DNA of 32,872 nucleotides, from positions 1 to 32,872 of the forward strand of contig NZ_CALYQV010000020.1 of the NCBI RefSeq assembly GCF_945290125.1, in the 5' to 3' direction. Of the stretch, positions 17,815 to 25,380 are shown piece after piece. This DNA is from an uncultured Lactobacillus sp. (GTDB lineage: Bacteria > Bacillota > Bacilli > Lactobacillales > Lactobacillaceae). Under the pieces are notes generated by a model. It made no database searches and was not told where the DNA came from. It saw nothing but the letters and a program-made list of their open reading frames with translations. A program made the position numbers and the translations under genes. Within the stretch, counting starts at the first letter, position 1. Every line of letters begins with the position of its first letter.

Positions 17815-17815
17815 T

Positions 17816-17992
17816 TTACTTTACCCAGTGCATTATGATTAAAGCTAAACCGCTAATAGTAAAAATGATTCCTAGTATCATAAAAGGAGTTACACCATGA
17901 TTATGATTGCGATACCGTCTGTTATAAGCATAGGCAATATCATATAAGCCGACTATCAAAACGATAACAGCAGTAAAAATACTGATTTTCAA
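17816..17992 (-). CDS. Unknown 58-residue membrane protein
   Basis: A small gene with a TTG start at 17992 and AGGAGAAAGAT just upstream. The protein has two hydrophobic helices (about residues 3-18 and 37-54) joined by a basic, His-rich loop with YNRRYRNHNHG. It lies between the CDF transporter (17 bases away) and the phosphoglycerate mutase (one base away), so it is surely cotranscribed. No family is recognised. The His-rich loop next to a metal exporter could hint at metal binding, but this is only a suggestion. Confidence 0.7.
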   Translation of the reverse strand: MKISIFTAVIVLIVGLYDIAYAYNRRYRNHNHGVTPFMILGIIFTISGLALIIMHWVK

Positions 17993-18009
17993 AATTATCT
18001 TTCTCCTAC

Positions 18010-18891
18010 TTATTCACGATCAGTTACAATCATTTTATCATTTTTTCCGCGTTCACATTCAACTTGAAAATTAATATGATTAATGCCTAATTTTTGCAGT
18101 TTTGCACTAATTTTTTGAGTCAGTAATTCAAACTTTCTAGCAGTCAAATCAGGGTCCACATTAACGTGCGCATCAAGCATGATATAACGATCGCTATAAC
18201 GCCACAGATGTACATGATGAATGTTTTTTATTTCTGGAAACGATAAAACAATTCTATTAACTTCTTCCAAATCAATATCGGGATTGGATTCCATTAAGAC
18301 ATTTGCTGCTTTGGCGGTTATTTCACAAGCTTCATGAAACACAAAAACTGAAACCAATAAGGTCATTAACGGATCAATCCAACTAATATGCCAGTAGTAA
18401 ATAAAAATAGCACCTATTACCACTGCTACGCTTGAAAGAGCATCACTCAACATATGCATAAATGTAGAGCGCACATTTAAGTTTTTTTCGCCACCTTGAT
18501 TCATCACGAGAATTGAAATTACATTTGACACGAGTCCAATAATGGAAACGATAAGCATAACGCCACCACTAATTTTGGTTGGTGTCCAAAATCTTTCAAT
18601 CGCTTCAATAAATAGGACGATACTGATTAATATCAAGATAATTCCATTGGTAAAAGCAGCCAAAGTTTCAGCTCGCTCATAACCAAAAGTTTTATTCTTA
18701 TTTTTGCGCCTGTTGCTGATAATGTGAGCCACGAATGAAATGATTATTGCACCAACATCACTGAGATTATGAACTGCGTCTGATAATAAGGATAAAGACC
18801 CCGAAACAAACCCGCCAATAAATTCAGCAACCGTAATAACAACATTCAACCCAGTTACATACGCAAATCTTTTTGTAGTGTGATCCTTCAT
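18010..18891 (-). CDS. Cation diffusion facilitator metal exporter (CzcD/ZitB-like)
   Basis: A 293-residue membrane antiporter expected to export Zn2+ or similar ions (Cd, Co, Mn) in exchange for protons. It has six membrane spans. The two metal-site motifs are HxxxD in DAVHNLSD (D38, H41, D45) and in HMLSDALSS (H146, D150). The cytoplasmic C-terminal domain has HHVHLWRYSD and a dimerisation fold. The His-and-Asp pattern favours zinc over manganese-type CDFs. ATG at 18891 with AAAGGAAAA upstream. It is the first gene of a unit with a small membrane protein and a mutase. Confidence 0.9.
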   Translation of the reverse strand: MKDHTTKRFAYVTGLNVVITVAEFIGGFVSGSLSLLSDAVHNLSDVGAIIISFVAHIISNRRKNKNKTFGYERAETLAAFTNGIILILISIVLFIEAIERFWTPTKISGGVMLIVSIIGLVSNVISILVMNQGGEKNLNVRSTFMHMLSDALSSVAVVIGAIFIYYWHISWIDPLMTLLVSVFVFHEACEITAKAANVLMESNPDIDLEEVNRIVLSFPEIKNIHHVHLWRYSDRYIMLDAHVNVDPDLTARKFELLTQKISAKLQKLGINHINFQVECERGKNDKMIVTDRE

Positions 18892-18914
18892 AATTTTCCT
18901 TTCAATGCTTAAGG

Positions 18915-18946
18915 GCGAAAAAAGTCCTACTTTTAAGCAGGACTTT
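18915..18946 (-). terminator. Intrinsic terminator overlapping the phosphatase stop
   Basis: On the minus strand AAAGTCCT (18946-18939) pairs with AGGACTTT (18928-18921), followed by a TTTTTT run. The first arm overlaps the stop codon of the upstream histidine phosphatase. It leaves only about 25 bases before the CDF start, so either a promoter overlaps it or read-through occurs. Confidence 0.75.
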
Positions 18947-19625
18947 ACATATCTTCAGCATTTACATTATAATCTACAATTTCAAAATTGCCATCTTCAC
19001 GAAGTATTCCCCGAGTTACACTACCATTATTGGGAAAATTAATATCGTGAAGACCGTCACTCTGGTTCCAATACTTAATAGCCAAGGTTTTTAAAAAATC
19101 ACCATGGGAGACTAACAAAACTCTCTTCTCATTTTTAGTTAATTCATGAAGAACATTAATAGCTCGCACCATTCGTTCGTCCAGCTCTTTTTTATTTTCA
19201 GCTAAATGACGTGGATCGGCCTTTTTGGTTGCTTCGCGAAACTCATAAATACCAACTTGATTGATAATTTTAGTTACATCTGTCTGTGGTCCAACACCTG
19301 CTGCTAGTGCAACCTGTCTCCATGTGTCCTCAATATCATCACCTTCAAAGGAGCCAAAAAATACTTCTCGAAATTCGGGTAATTTTTTAATTTTACCGAT
19401 TTCCGAAACTTGATTCGCATCTTTCATCAAGTGAACTGTATCAATTGCACGTTTTAAATCAGAAGAATACATATTGTCAAAACGAACTTGACTTAAAGCT
19501 CGCGCAGTAATCTTCAGATCATTAATTCCTTTAACCGTTAAGGGAGAATCACACCATCCTTGAACCTTGTTTAACTGATTAAACATTGTTTCGCCGTGGC
19601 GGACAAAATAAATTTCTGTTGCCAA
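18945..19625 (-). CDS. Histidine phosphatase family protein
   Basis: A 226-residue protein with the phosphohistidine motif YFVRHGETMFNQLNKVQGW, a YSSDLKRAIDT arginine motif, a catalytic acid in the EFREVFFGSFEG region, and a second histidine in VLLVSHGDFLKTLA. It lacks the GpmA-specific inserts, so it is a broad phosphatase (PhoE/GpmB-like) rather than a glycolytic mutase. The start is TTG at 19625 with AAGGAGA 8 bases upstream; a nearby ATG is out of frame. It follows the TauE gene by 34 bases, probably in one operon. The substrate is unknown. Confidence 0.88.
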   Translation of the reverse strand: MATEIYFVRHGETMFNQLNKVQGWCDSPLTVKGINDLKITARALSQVRFDNMYSSDLKRAIDTVHLMKDANQVSEIGKIKKLPEFREVFFGSFEGDDIEDTWRQVALAAGVGPQTDVTKIINQVGIYEFREATKKADPRHLAENKKELDERMVRAINVLHELTKNEKRVLLVSHGDFLKTLAIKYWNQSDGLHDINFPNNGSVTRGILREDGNFEIVDYNVNAEDM

Positions 19626-19659
19626 TTTGCATTCTCCTTCCTTTATAACGTGTTTTAAA

Positions 19660-20421
19660 CTATAACATATATGCCTTGTAAAAGAAATACCCAGCTTGAA
19701 TAAAAGCTAAAGTTGCAATAAAGATGCGGATATATTTGGCTGGAACCTTGCGCAAAATGTCCATCCCCAAATAACCACCAATGAACATGCCGATAGCAAG
19801 AGGAATGGCCTGCAGCCAATATATTCGCGAGGTAAAAATAAAGACTATTAGTGCTACCAGATTTGCCAGACCGCAGATCACATTTTTAATTGCATTAACG
19901 ACGATAAACTTTTCATCAGTTATATATGTTAATAAAACTAGCACAATTACTCCACCAGCTGCTCCAAAATACCCAGTGTAGATGCCCATCCCTAATAATG
20001 CAACAATATAAAAAATCTCCTGCCACAGTGGTCTCTTGTGTGGTTCAAGACTATGATGTTTGCCCGAAACAATTACCAAAACACCAGAACCAGCAATAAA
20101 AATAGGTACAACTTTTTCAAAAACACTTGAGGGAAAAGCCAGTAGTAAGCGACAACCAATTAAGGAGCCAGCAACAGTGAATATAGCATAAAAAGCAACT
20201 TGGCGCCAATGGCCTTTGAGTTCTTTCGTCGAAGAAATCGTAGATCCTATACTAGTCCAAATTAAGGCAGCATCATTTGTGACATTAGCGTAAACTGGTG
20301 GGATTCCAACAGCTAATAGTACTGGATATGAAGCAAGAGAAGCCATTGAAGCTACTGAAGACAATAATCCACTGGCTACGCCTCCTATTAAAATAAAAAT
20401 TACTGAAAAAATAGCTGCCAT
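19660..20421 (-). CDS. TauE/SafE-family anion exporter
   Basis: A 253-residue membrane protein with about eight spans in two similar halves, typical of the sulfite-exporter TauE/SafE family. Motifs include GGVASGLLSSVASMASLASYPVL in the first half and GIYTGYFGAAGGVIVLVLL in the second. Members move sulfite, sulfonates or other small organic anions, and the substrate here is not predictable. ATG at 20421 with AGAGGGAG upstream. A histidine phosphatase follows. Confidence 0.88.
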   Translation of the reverse strand: MAAIFSVIFILIGGVASGLLSSVASMASLASYPVLLAVGIPPVYANVTNDAALIWTSIGSTISSTKELKGHWRQVAFYAIFTVAGSLIGCRLLLAFPSSVFEKVVPIFIAGSGVLVIVSGKHHSLEPHKRPLWQEIFYIVALLGMGIYTGYFGAAGGVIVLVLLTYITDEKFIVVNAIKNVICGLANLVALIVFIFTSRIYWLQAIPLAIGMFIGGYLGMDILRKVPAKYIRIFIATLAFIQAGYFFYKAYML

Positions 20422-20579
20422 TAAATTAAGCTCCCTCTTTAACGTTAATTTCTATTATAATGCTCTTGCAAAATAGTTTAAGCAGGTATTTTAATTCTGA
20501 CCAATTGTCTATTTAATACTGAAGTTGAATTTAACAAATGAGTCTAACTAATAATTACTGAAACATTACAGTTTTTGCA

Positions 20580-20620
20580 CACAAAAAGAATTAACTTTAG
20601 TCGATAATAAAGTCAATTCT
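20580..20620 (-). terminator. Intrinsic terminator after the SdpI-like gene
   Basis: On the minus strand AGAATTGACTTTA pairs with TAAAGTTAATTCT (13 bases, one mismatch), followed by TTTTTGTG. It lies 53 bases beyond the stop at 20673. Confidence 0.8.
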
Positions 20621-20672
20621 TCTCTAAAATAAATATTTTGTTTTAAATTCATCTTTTCGTATCTTAAGTTAC

Positions 20673-21308
20673 TTAATACCCTTTCTTACTCAACAGATAT
20701 GAGTAACAAGTTGGAATCAAAATAACCAAAATAGTAACAGCTATAATCATCCAATACATTTCCCAATAAGAAGTTAAAAGCAGGACGATACCGCTGATAA
20801 AAAAGAGCCATCCAGCTAATCTGTGTGTTTTACGCCAATTTTCCGTATTATTCAAAGTCCATGGTAATTTAATGCCAACGACATAATTGGGACTAACTTT
20901 AGGCAGATAATTACCAAAAATAATAAAAAACAGTCCCAAAAAAGCACTAAGTATAAAGGAGCCTTTTACTTTATGACCCAGTGCATAGGCATAAAGTGAC
21001 AGATTTACGATATTAGTAATAACAGGAACAAGCCAAAGGGTAATATTAACTATCTTAAAATCAAGATTTTTGGTTTCTTTTTGATTGTGTAATATAAAAA
21101 AAACCATTACTTGAAGCATAATTCCCAAAAAAGGCAGACCAATAACGACCCATAATTTATTGCTAAAAGCATTTGGCATATTAGTCATCCCAAAGTGTGT
21201 GGCCATTTTTTGCGGCAAACGATTATATAAAAATGCTCCGGTCAAAATTGGAAATAAGATTAGCAGAAGAGAGAATAATTCTGTTTGACGAATACTATTC
21301 TTTTTCAT
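20673..21308 (-). CDS. SdpI-family membrane protein with DUF1648
   Basis: A 211-residue protein with about six membrane spans. Near the N-terminus a DUF1648 motif is seen (YNRLPQKMATHFGMTNMPNA). In the middle lies the SdpI signature with VGIKLPWTLNNTENWRKTHR and a following Gly. In Bacillus subtilis SdpI gives immunity to the SdpC toxin and sequesters the repressor SdpR. Here it overlaps the end of an SdpR-like gene, giving the same two-gene layout, but no toxin gene is nearby. Two ATGs stand together, and the second (21308) has the better spacing from AAAGGAG. Confidence 0.88.
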   Translation of the reverse strand: MKKNSIRQTELFSLLLILFPILTGAFLYNRLPQKMATHFGMTNMPNAFSNKLWVVIGLPFLGIMLQVMVFFILHNQKETKNLDFKIVNITLWLVPVITNIVNLSLYAYALGHKVKGSFILSAFLGLFFIIFGNYLPKVSPNYVVGIKLPWTLNNTENWRKTHRLAGWLFFISGIVLLLTSYWEMYWMIIAVTILVILIPTCYSYLLSKKGY

Positions 21309-21573
21309 CATGATCTCCTTTCAGATCAACAAGCCAACCCATAATTTCTTCTATAATAGAAGTGTTTAGCGAATAATAAATAAAGTTTTTTTCATGTTCT
21401 TCTTCAATTAAATCAGCCTTTTTCAGCATATTAAGATGGTAGGAAATAGTAGCTTTAGTCATATTAAAATGATTAGCAATGTCTCCTGCTGACATTGGTC
21501 CATTTTTTAACAGCTGCAATATTTTGCGACGCACTGGATCTGATAAGGCCTTAAAACTAGACTCAAAACTCAC
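21295..21573 (-). CDS. ArsR/SdpR-like transcriptional repressor
   Basis: A 92-residue winged-helix protein. The helix-turn-helix reads LKNGPMSAGDIANHFNMTKA and TISYHLNMLKKADLIEEE (residues 23-60), as in SdpR. No cysteine metal site (ELCVC type) is present, so metals are unlikely to be its signal. The start is GTG at 21573, with AAAGGAAAAG upstream at a long spacing. It overlaps the SdpI-like gene by 14 bases. A large palindrome at its promoter suggests self-repression, with the membrane partner perhaps titrating the repressor as in SdpR/SdpI. Confidence 0.88.
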   Translation of the reverse strand: MSFESSFKALSDPVRRKILQLLKNGPMSAGDIANHFNMTKATISYHLNMLKKADLIEEEHEKNFIYYSLNTSIIEEIMGWLVDLKGDHDEKE

Positions 21574-21591
21574 ATTAGTTTCTTTTCCTTT

Positions 21592-21631
21592 CTATTTAGA
21601 CAAATATCTAATTAGGTATTTGTCTAAATAG
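21592..21631. promoter_or_regulatory. 40-base palindromic operator of the SdpR-like gene
   Basis: A 15-base arm (21592-21606) and its exact reverse complement (21617-21631, TATTTGTCTAAATAG) flank a central CTAATTAG palindrome (21608-21615). Only the pair 21607/21616 fails to match. It overlaps the -10 box and lies just upstream of the repressor gene, so it is very probably the repressor's own binding site. Confidence 0.8.
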
Positions 21632-21655
21632 TATCACAATTTTCGTAAAATACAA
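21628..21655 (-). promoter_or_regulatory. Promoter for the SdpR/SdpI-like pair
   Basis: On the minus strand TTGTAT (21655-21650), a 16-base spacer and TACTAT (21633-21628). The -10 overlaps the edge of the large palindrome, so a bound repressor would block RNA polymerase. Confidence 0.6.
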
Positions 21656-21835
21656 TAATTTTTAATATATTAATTACAATTTTTTAAACTATAGTAAAAA
21701 TAATAAAACAACTTAGGTGGCTGTGCGAGAACTCAGAAAATTATGAGTAAAAACTTGTTCATGAATATTTGTCTTTAATTTGGCTTAGCTAATCGTTATA
21801 ATGCAAAGGGTTGGTTAATGAAAGGAAAAGTACAC

Positions 21836-22492
21836 TTGGCAAAATATAAAACTTTAATTTTTATTCTTGAAGGAAGCTTATTAAACGAAAAAGTTGCAGA
21901 ACAAAATGCACTCAGGCAGACTTTGAAGTTGGCGGGCAGAGAATATGGTCCAACTGAGCGCATACAATATAATTCATTACAAGAAAAGACTAAATTACTA
22001 GGATTTGATGAGCGCATCAAATTAACTTTGCAGGAATTTTTTAAAAATGACTGGATTTCTGCGAAAGGCGCTTTTGATAACCAGTTACAAAAACAAGATC
22101 AGCTAAATAAAGATGTATTGCCTTTTTTAGATGAAGTGAAAAATAAAGTTAACTTGATTTTGCTGACAAAAGAGAAAAAAGATGTGGTTTCATCCCGCAT
22201 GCAGAGCACAGAACTAATAAATTATTTTTCCGCAGTTTATTTTAAAGACGATTTTGCATGTAAGTTTCCAGATAAGAAGGTTTTGACAACAATATTGCAG
22301 CAGCAAAATCTGACGCCAGCTACTTGTTTTGTAATTGGGACAAACTTAGTCGATGAAATTCAGGGTGCCGAAAATGCTAACCTGGATTCTCTTTGGCTAG
22401 CGCCCAAGAAAGTAAAAATGCCAATTAGTCCACGTCCAACTTTACATTTAAATAAATTAAGTGATTTATTATTTTACCTAGAATTAAGCTAG
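21836..22492 (+). CDS. HAD-superfamily protein with lost catalytic aspartates
   Basis: A 218-residue protein with the fold and cap layout of phosphoglycolate-phosphatase-like HAD hydrolases. Motif I, normally hhFDxDGTL, reads LIFILEGSLL (residues 7-16), so the nucleophile Asp is Ile10 and the second Asp is Glu12. Motif II (LLTKEKKD) and the Lys in FPDKKVL remain. Motif IV is weak (VIGTNLVDEIQGAENA). Phosphatase activity is therefore unlikely, and it may bind or regulate instead. TTG at 21836 is chosen over ATG 21818 because AAAGGA lies about 9 bases before it, it gives the family's MxKYKTLIF start, and the ATG lies too close to the predicted transcript start. Confidence 0.75.
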   Translation: MAKYKTLIFILEGSLLNEKVAEQNALRQTLKLAGREYGPTERIQYNSLQEKTKLLGFDERIKLTLQEFFKNDWISAKGAFDNQLQKQDQLNKDVLPFLDEVKNKVNLILLTKEKKDVVSSRMQSTELINYFSAVYFKDDFACKFPDKKVLTTILQQQNLTPATCFVIGTNLVDEIQGAENANLDSLWLAPKKVKMPISPRPTLHLNKLSDLLFYLELS

Positions 22493-22528
22493 TTTATAAT
22501 AAAGTATAAGAATTGTGAGGTAAAACAA

Positions 22529-23113
22529 ATGAAAAAAGTAGCTGTGTTTTTTGCCGATGGTTGTGAAGAAGTTGAAGGTTTAAGCGTTATTGATGTATTA
22601 CGACGCTTAGGTATTCAAGCTGATATGGTTGGGCTTACTAGTACAACTGTAAATGGTGCACACAATATCAAACTTACCTGTGATAAAACTGTTGACGATA
22701 GTCTATTGGATTATGACGTAGTAGCTCTTCCAGGTGGAACAACCGGAGCAGAAAATTTACGTGATAATAAAAAACTGGCAGATCTGATGATAAAACGGCA
22801 TAACGCTAACCAATGGGATGCGGCAATGTGCGCCGCTCCCATTGCTCTGGCTCGTTACGGTGTTATAGCTGATGCTGATTATACTTGCTACCCTGGTTTT
22901 GAAGAACAAACTAAAAAAGATGCCCCAAGCGGACATTTCAAGGAAACTATTACTGTTACTGATAATGTTCACAAAGTAATTACCAGTCGTGGTCCTGCAA
23001 CTGCCTGGGCATTTGCATACGCAATTGCGGAAGCTCTCGGAATTGCCACCAAGGATCTGAAAGCCGGAATGCTTTATAATTATCTGGCTGAAAATATTCA
23101 AGATAGTTTATAA
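22529..23113 (+). CDS. DJ-1/PfpI family protein
   Basis: A 194-residue DJ-1/YajL-like protein. It has the N-terminal acidic motif DGCEEVEGLSVIDVLRRLG, GGTTGAENLRDN, and the nucleophile elbow AAMCAAPIALARYG with the reactive cysteine. The C-terminal motif ITSRGPATAWAFAYAIAEALG is typical of the YajL/DJ-1 branch. Members act on oxidative or carbonyl damage as chaperones or glyoxalase/deglycase-type enzymes, and the precise activity is debated. TGAGG precedes the ATG. A TATAAT at 22495-22500 overlaps the upstream stop. A hairpin follows. Confidence 0.92.
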   Translation: MKKVAVFFADGCEEVEGLSVIDVLRRLGIQADMVGLTSTTVNGAHNIKLTCDKTVDDSLLDYDVVALPGGTTGAENLRDNKKLADLMIKRHNANQWDAAMCAAPIALARYGVIADADYTCYPGFEEQTKKDAPSGHFKETITVTDNVHKVITSRGPATAWAFAYAIAEALGIATKDLKAGMLYNYLAENIQDSL

Positions 23114-23130
23114 TTTAACATCAATAATAA

Positions 23131-23158
23131 AGGTGAAGCTTAACTGCTTCACCCTTTT
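23131..23158 (+). terminator. Intrinsic terminator after the DJ-1 gene
   Basis: GGTGAAGC (23132-23139) pairs with GCTTCACC (23146-23153) around a 6-base loop, followed by CTTTTATTTT, 18 bases beyond the stop. Confidence 0.8.
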
Positions 23159-23226
23159 ATTTTGCCATTATGATTATTCAATACTTTACTAACTTTTTCA
23201 GTCAAAACAAGAAACAAAGCACTTAA

Positions 23227-23256
23227 TTGCCTAGCTTTAAATAAACATGATAGAAT
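23227..23256 (+). promoter_or_regulatory. Promoter for the amidase gene
   Basis: TTGCCT at 23227-23232, an 18-base spacer and an extended -10 TGATAGAAT ending at 23256 lie 38 bases before the ATG. Confidence 0.5.
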
Positions 23257-23294
23257 TAAATTACACTTAAAATTTAATAACAGGAGGTATTAAA

Positions 23295-24329
23295 ATGTGC
23301 ACAACTATTGCAATCAAGTCAGATAGTGGGGACGTATTTTGGGGACGGACAATGGATTTTACCTTCGACCCTTTCAAACCAAGTGCAGATAGCAAAATGA
23401 CTACATTTCCTGCAAATTATGAATTAAAGGGTTTGCATCAAAGTTGGACGACTAAATATCCATTTATGGGTATCAACGTCAATGATTCGCTTTTCTTTAA
23501 CGATGGCATTAATAGTGCTGGAATCGTAGGAGATGCACAATTTTTAGAAGAGGCCTCTTGGGATACAGTAGAAAATCTTAAAAAGCGCGGATTAAAGCCA
23601 ATCATTGGTGAAGAAGTTGTTGCCTATGTTTTAAGTAATTTTGGTTCTATCGTAGAAATTAAAGAAGCATTCAAACATTTAGGTCAGGAAAAAACTAATT
23701 ATCCTGATTGGGAAGATGCTGACACGGGCATCCCTACTCCAATTCCAATGCATTATACCTTTAGTGATTCTAGCGGCAAAAGCGTAATCTTAGAACCAGT
23801 TAACAATGGTGCCTTCAAAATTTATGATGGCATTGGTGTGATGACCAATAGTCCGGAATATCCTTGGCATCTTGACAATCTGCGTAACTATTTGCAGTTA
23901 ACTAACCATAACTTAGGCCATCACCAAATTACTGATCAACTAGATATTAAACAAATTGAAAGTGGTTCAGGTCTGTTGGGATTACCCGGTGATTACACTG
24001 CACCATCACGTTTTGTTCGTGGCACATTTATTTCTAAATTCCTAGCACCATTCCACTCTGATCAAGGAATTCCACAATTATATAATGTCTTTAAATCCGT
24101 CATGATTCCACGAGGACTTGAACATCTTCACGAGGGTGAAGACAAATGTGATTATTCTGGTTACTGGGCAGGATATGATGTTTCCAACAGAAGTTTATAT
24201 ATTCAACCCGAAGACTGCCCAACAATGACCAAGTTTGTTCTGGACCCTGACACAACGTCTAAAATCACTCAACCTATTCAACACGACTTTAAAGTATTAG
24301 AAACTAAAAGACAAAAAGCTCTAGCTTAA
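23295..24329 (+). CDS. Penicillin V acylase-like Ntn hydrolase (choloylglycine hydrolase family)
   Basis: A 344-residue linear-amide hydrolase that becomes active when Met1 is removed to expose Cys2. Visible active-site residues are C2, R18 and D21 (GRTMDF), N185 (GVMTNSPEY) and R239 (APSRFVRG). At the position that is Asn in bile-salt hydrolases and Tyr in penicillin V acylase, this protein seems to have Phe83, and the overall pattern (LGLPGDYTAPSRF, MHYTFSDSSGKS) is closer to penicillin V acylase. The natural substrate may be an N-acyl amide or signal molecule rather than bile salts. There is no signal peptide. CAGGAGG precedes the ATG. It is monocistronic. Confidence 0.88.
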   Translation: MCTTIAIKSDSGDVFWGRTMDFTFDPFKPSADSKMTTFPANYELKGLHQSWTTKYPFMGINVNDSLFFNDGINSAGIVGDAQFLEEASWDTVENLKKRGLKPIIGEEVVAYVLSNFGSIVEIKEAFKHLGQEKTNYPDWEDADTGIPTPIPMHYTFSDSSGKSVILEPVNNGAFKIYDGIGVMTNSPEYPWHLDNLRNYLQLTNHNLGHHQITDQLDIKQIESGSGLLGLPGDYTAPSRFVRGTFISKFLAPFHSDQGIPQLYNVFKSVMIPRGLEHLHEGEDKCDYSGYWAGYDVSNRSLYIQPEDCPTMTKFVLDPDTTSKITQPIQHDFKVLETKRQKALA

Positions 24330-24439
24330 AATTTATTACCAGTTGATTTGAGTCATTAGTCTTTTAATTGTTCTATTTGAAACAAAATGAGTCTGGGAAA
24401 AATGGCTCTTTGAAGTTAAATTAAAAAATTTTACAATTT

Positions 24440-24491
24440 AAAAAGACCGACAAATCAACGTTTTATTGACGTGATCTGTCAGCCTTTTTAG
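24440..24491. terminator. Bidirectional terminator between the amidase and secreted-protein genes
   Basis: A long imperfect hairpin has arms at about 24440-24460 and 24469-24491 (GACAAATCAACG against CGTGATCTGTC), with A-run and T-run flanks on both sides. It separates the convergent genes ending at 24329 and 24534. Confidence 0.7.
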
Positions 24492-24533
24492 TTAGGTTAG
24501 AGTATTTCCTAGGCTCATTTTTATAAATAATCA

Positions 24534-25181
24534 CTATTTACCAACCAATAATGATGGATAATGTGTATAAGCTAAATCTCCTTTACAAGCAATCCAGCCT
24601 TTTATTTCCTTTATTGATTTATTGGCAATCTTTTTGTTTTGACCTTGTAGCTTTCGAGCCTCATTTTTAACAGGAATCAATGATGGCTTTTTGCCTTCAA
24701 ATTGTAAATCCATGACTTTTAATTCTGCTTTGATCAATGGCTGTAAAGCTTTTTTCTTAACATTTTTATTATAAAGATCGCCATTAAAGAAGCTAACCCA
24801 GCCGTGATTTTTGCCACTTTGATCAACTATGTGCGCGAGTAATTCAACCTTACTGGTACCAAATTCAGTAATCTTAAATTTGACATTTTTATCTGCCATT
24901 TTTTTAACCCAGCTTTTGCCAAATGGTGTAGAAGTATCATTGATAACATCATTAACTGCGGGATAAACAACAGCATTCCGTGCCAATTTAAATACGTAAC
25001 CTTCTTTAGCAAACCGTTTAGCAGGCGTAACGGTCATACCCGGTTCGGTTGTCCGACTAACTGCTGTTGGCTTAGCAGTATCAGTACTTTCTGCTTTGGT
25101 CACGGTTAAAGTGGTCAATGGTGTAAAAGAAAAAAGGATGGCTGCAGAACATAAAACTGTTCTAAAATACTTGTGTTTCAT
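24534..25181 (-). CDS. Secreted protein of unknown function
   Basis: A 215-residue protein with a clear Sec signal peptide: basic start MKHKYFR, a hydrophobic core at about residues 8-25, and likely cleavage after TKA at residue 30. The mature part begins with a Thr/Pro-rich stretch. A compact beta-rich part follows (with KVELLAHIVDQSGKNHGWVS), then a Lys-rich C-terminal tail. There is no LPxTG anchor or lipobox. The GW-containing part could be a weak SH3-like wall-binding module, but I cannot name a family. The promoter is near consensus, so expression may be strong. Confidence 0.75.
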   Translation of the reverse strand: MKHKYFRTVLCSAAILFSFTPLTTLTVTKAESTDTAKPTAVSRTTEPGMTVTPAKRFAKEGYVFKLARNAVVYPAVNDVINDTSTPFGKSWVKKMADKNVKFKITEFGTSKVELLAHIVDQSGKNHGWVSFFNGDLYNKNVKKKALQPLIKAELKVMDLQFEGKKPSLIPVKNEARKLQGQNKKIANKSIKEIKGWIACKGDLAYTHYPSLLVGK

Positions 25182-25224
25182 TTTTTAACCTCAAAAATAA
25201 ACTATAATAATAATTTGTAACAAA

Positions 25225-25253
25225 ATTGTAACTTTATTACATTTATATGTCAA
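25225..25253 (-). promoter_or_regulatory. Near-consensus promoter for the secreted-protein gene
   Basis: On the minus strand a perfect -35 TTGACA (25253-25248), exactly 17 bases, then TACAAT (25230-25225). The -10 lies within two direct GTTACAA copies 11 bases apart. Confidence 0.75.
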
Positions 25254-25306
25254 TAATAATTAATTATTTAACTATAAAAAATGTAAAACGCTTAACAATT
25301 TTGACA

Positions 25307-25351
25307 AAATAAATAAGCCTTAAAAGCAAGACTACTTTGAAGACTTATTTT
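25307..25351 (-). terminator. Probable terminator after the P-type ATPase gene
   Basis: On the minus strand AAATAAG (25350-25344) pairs with CTTATTT (25317-25311), with a long loop and a TATTTTGTC tail, about 30 bases beyond the stop. The stem is AT-rich and only moderately convincing. Confidence 0.45.
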
Positions 25352-25380
25352 GAAACCAATTTCTTAAAACACTTTATCAT

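Noticed and set aside
22757-23101. 114-codon minus-strand frame opposite the DJ-1 gene
   Set aside because: Antisense shadow of a clear DJ-1 family gene; no ribosome site or recognisable motif.
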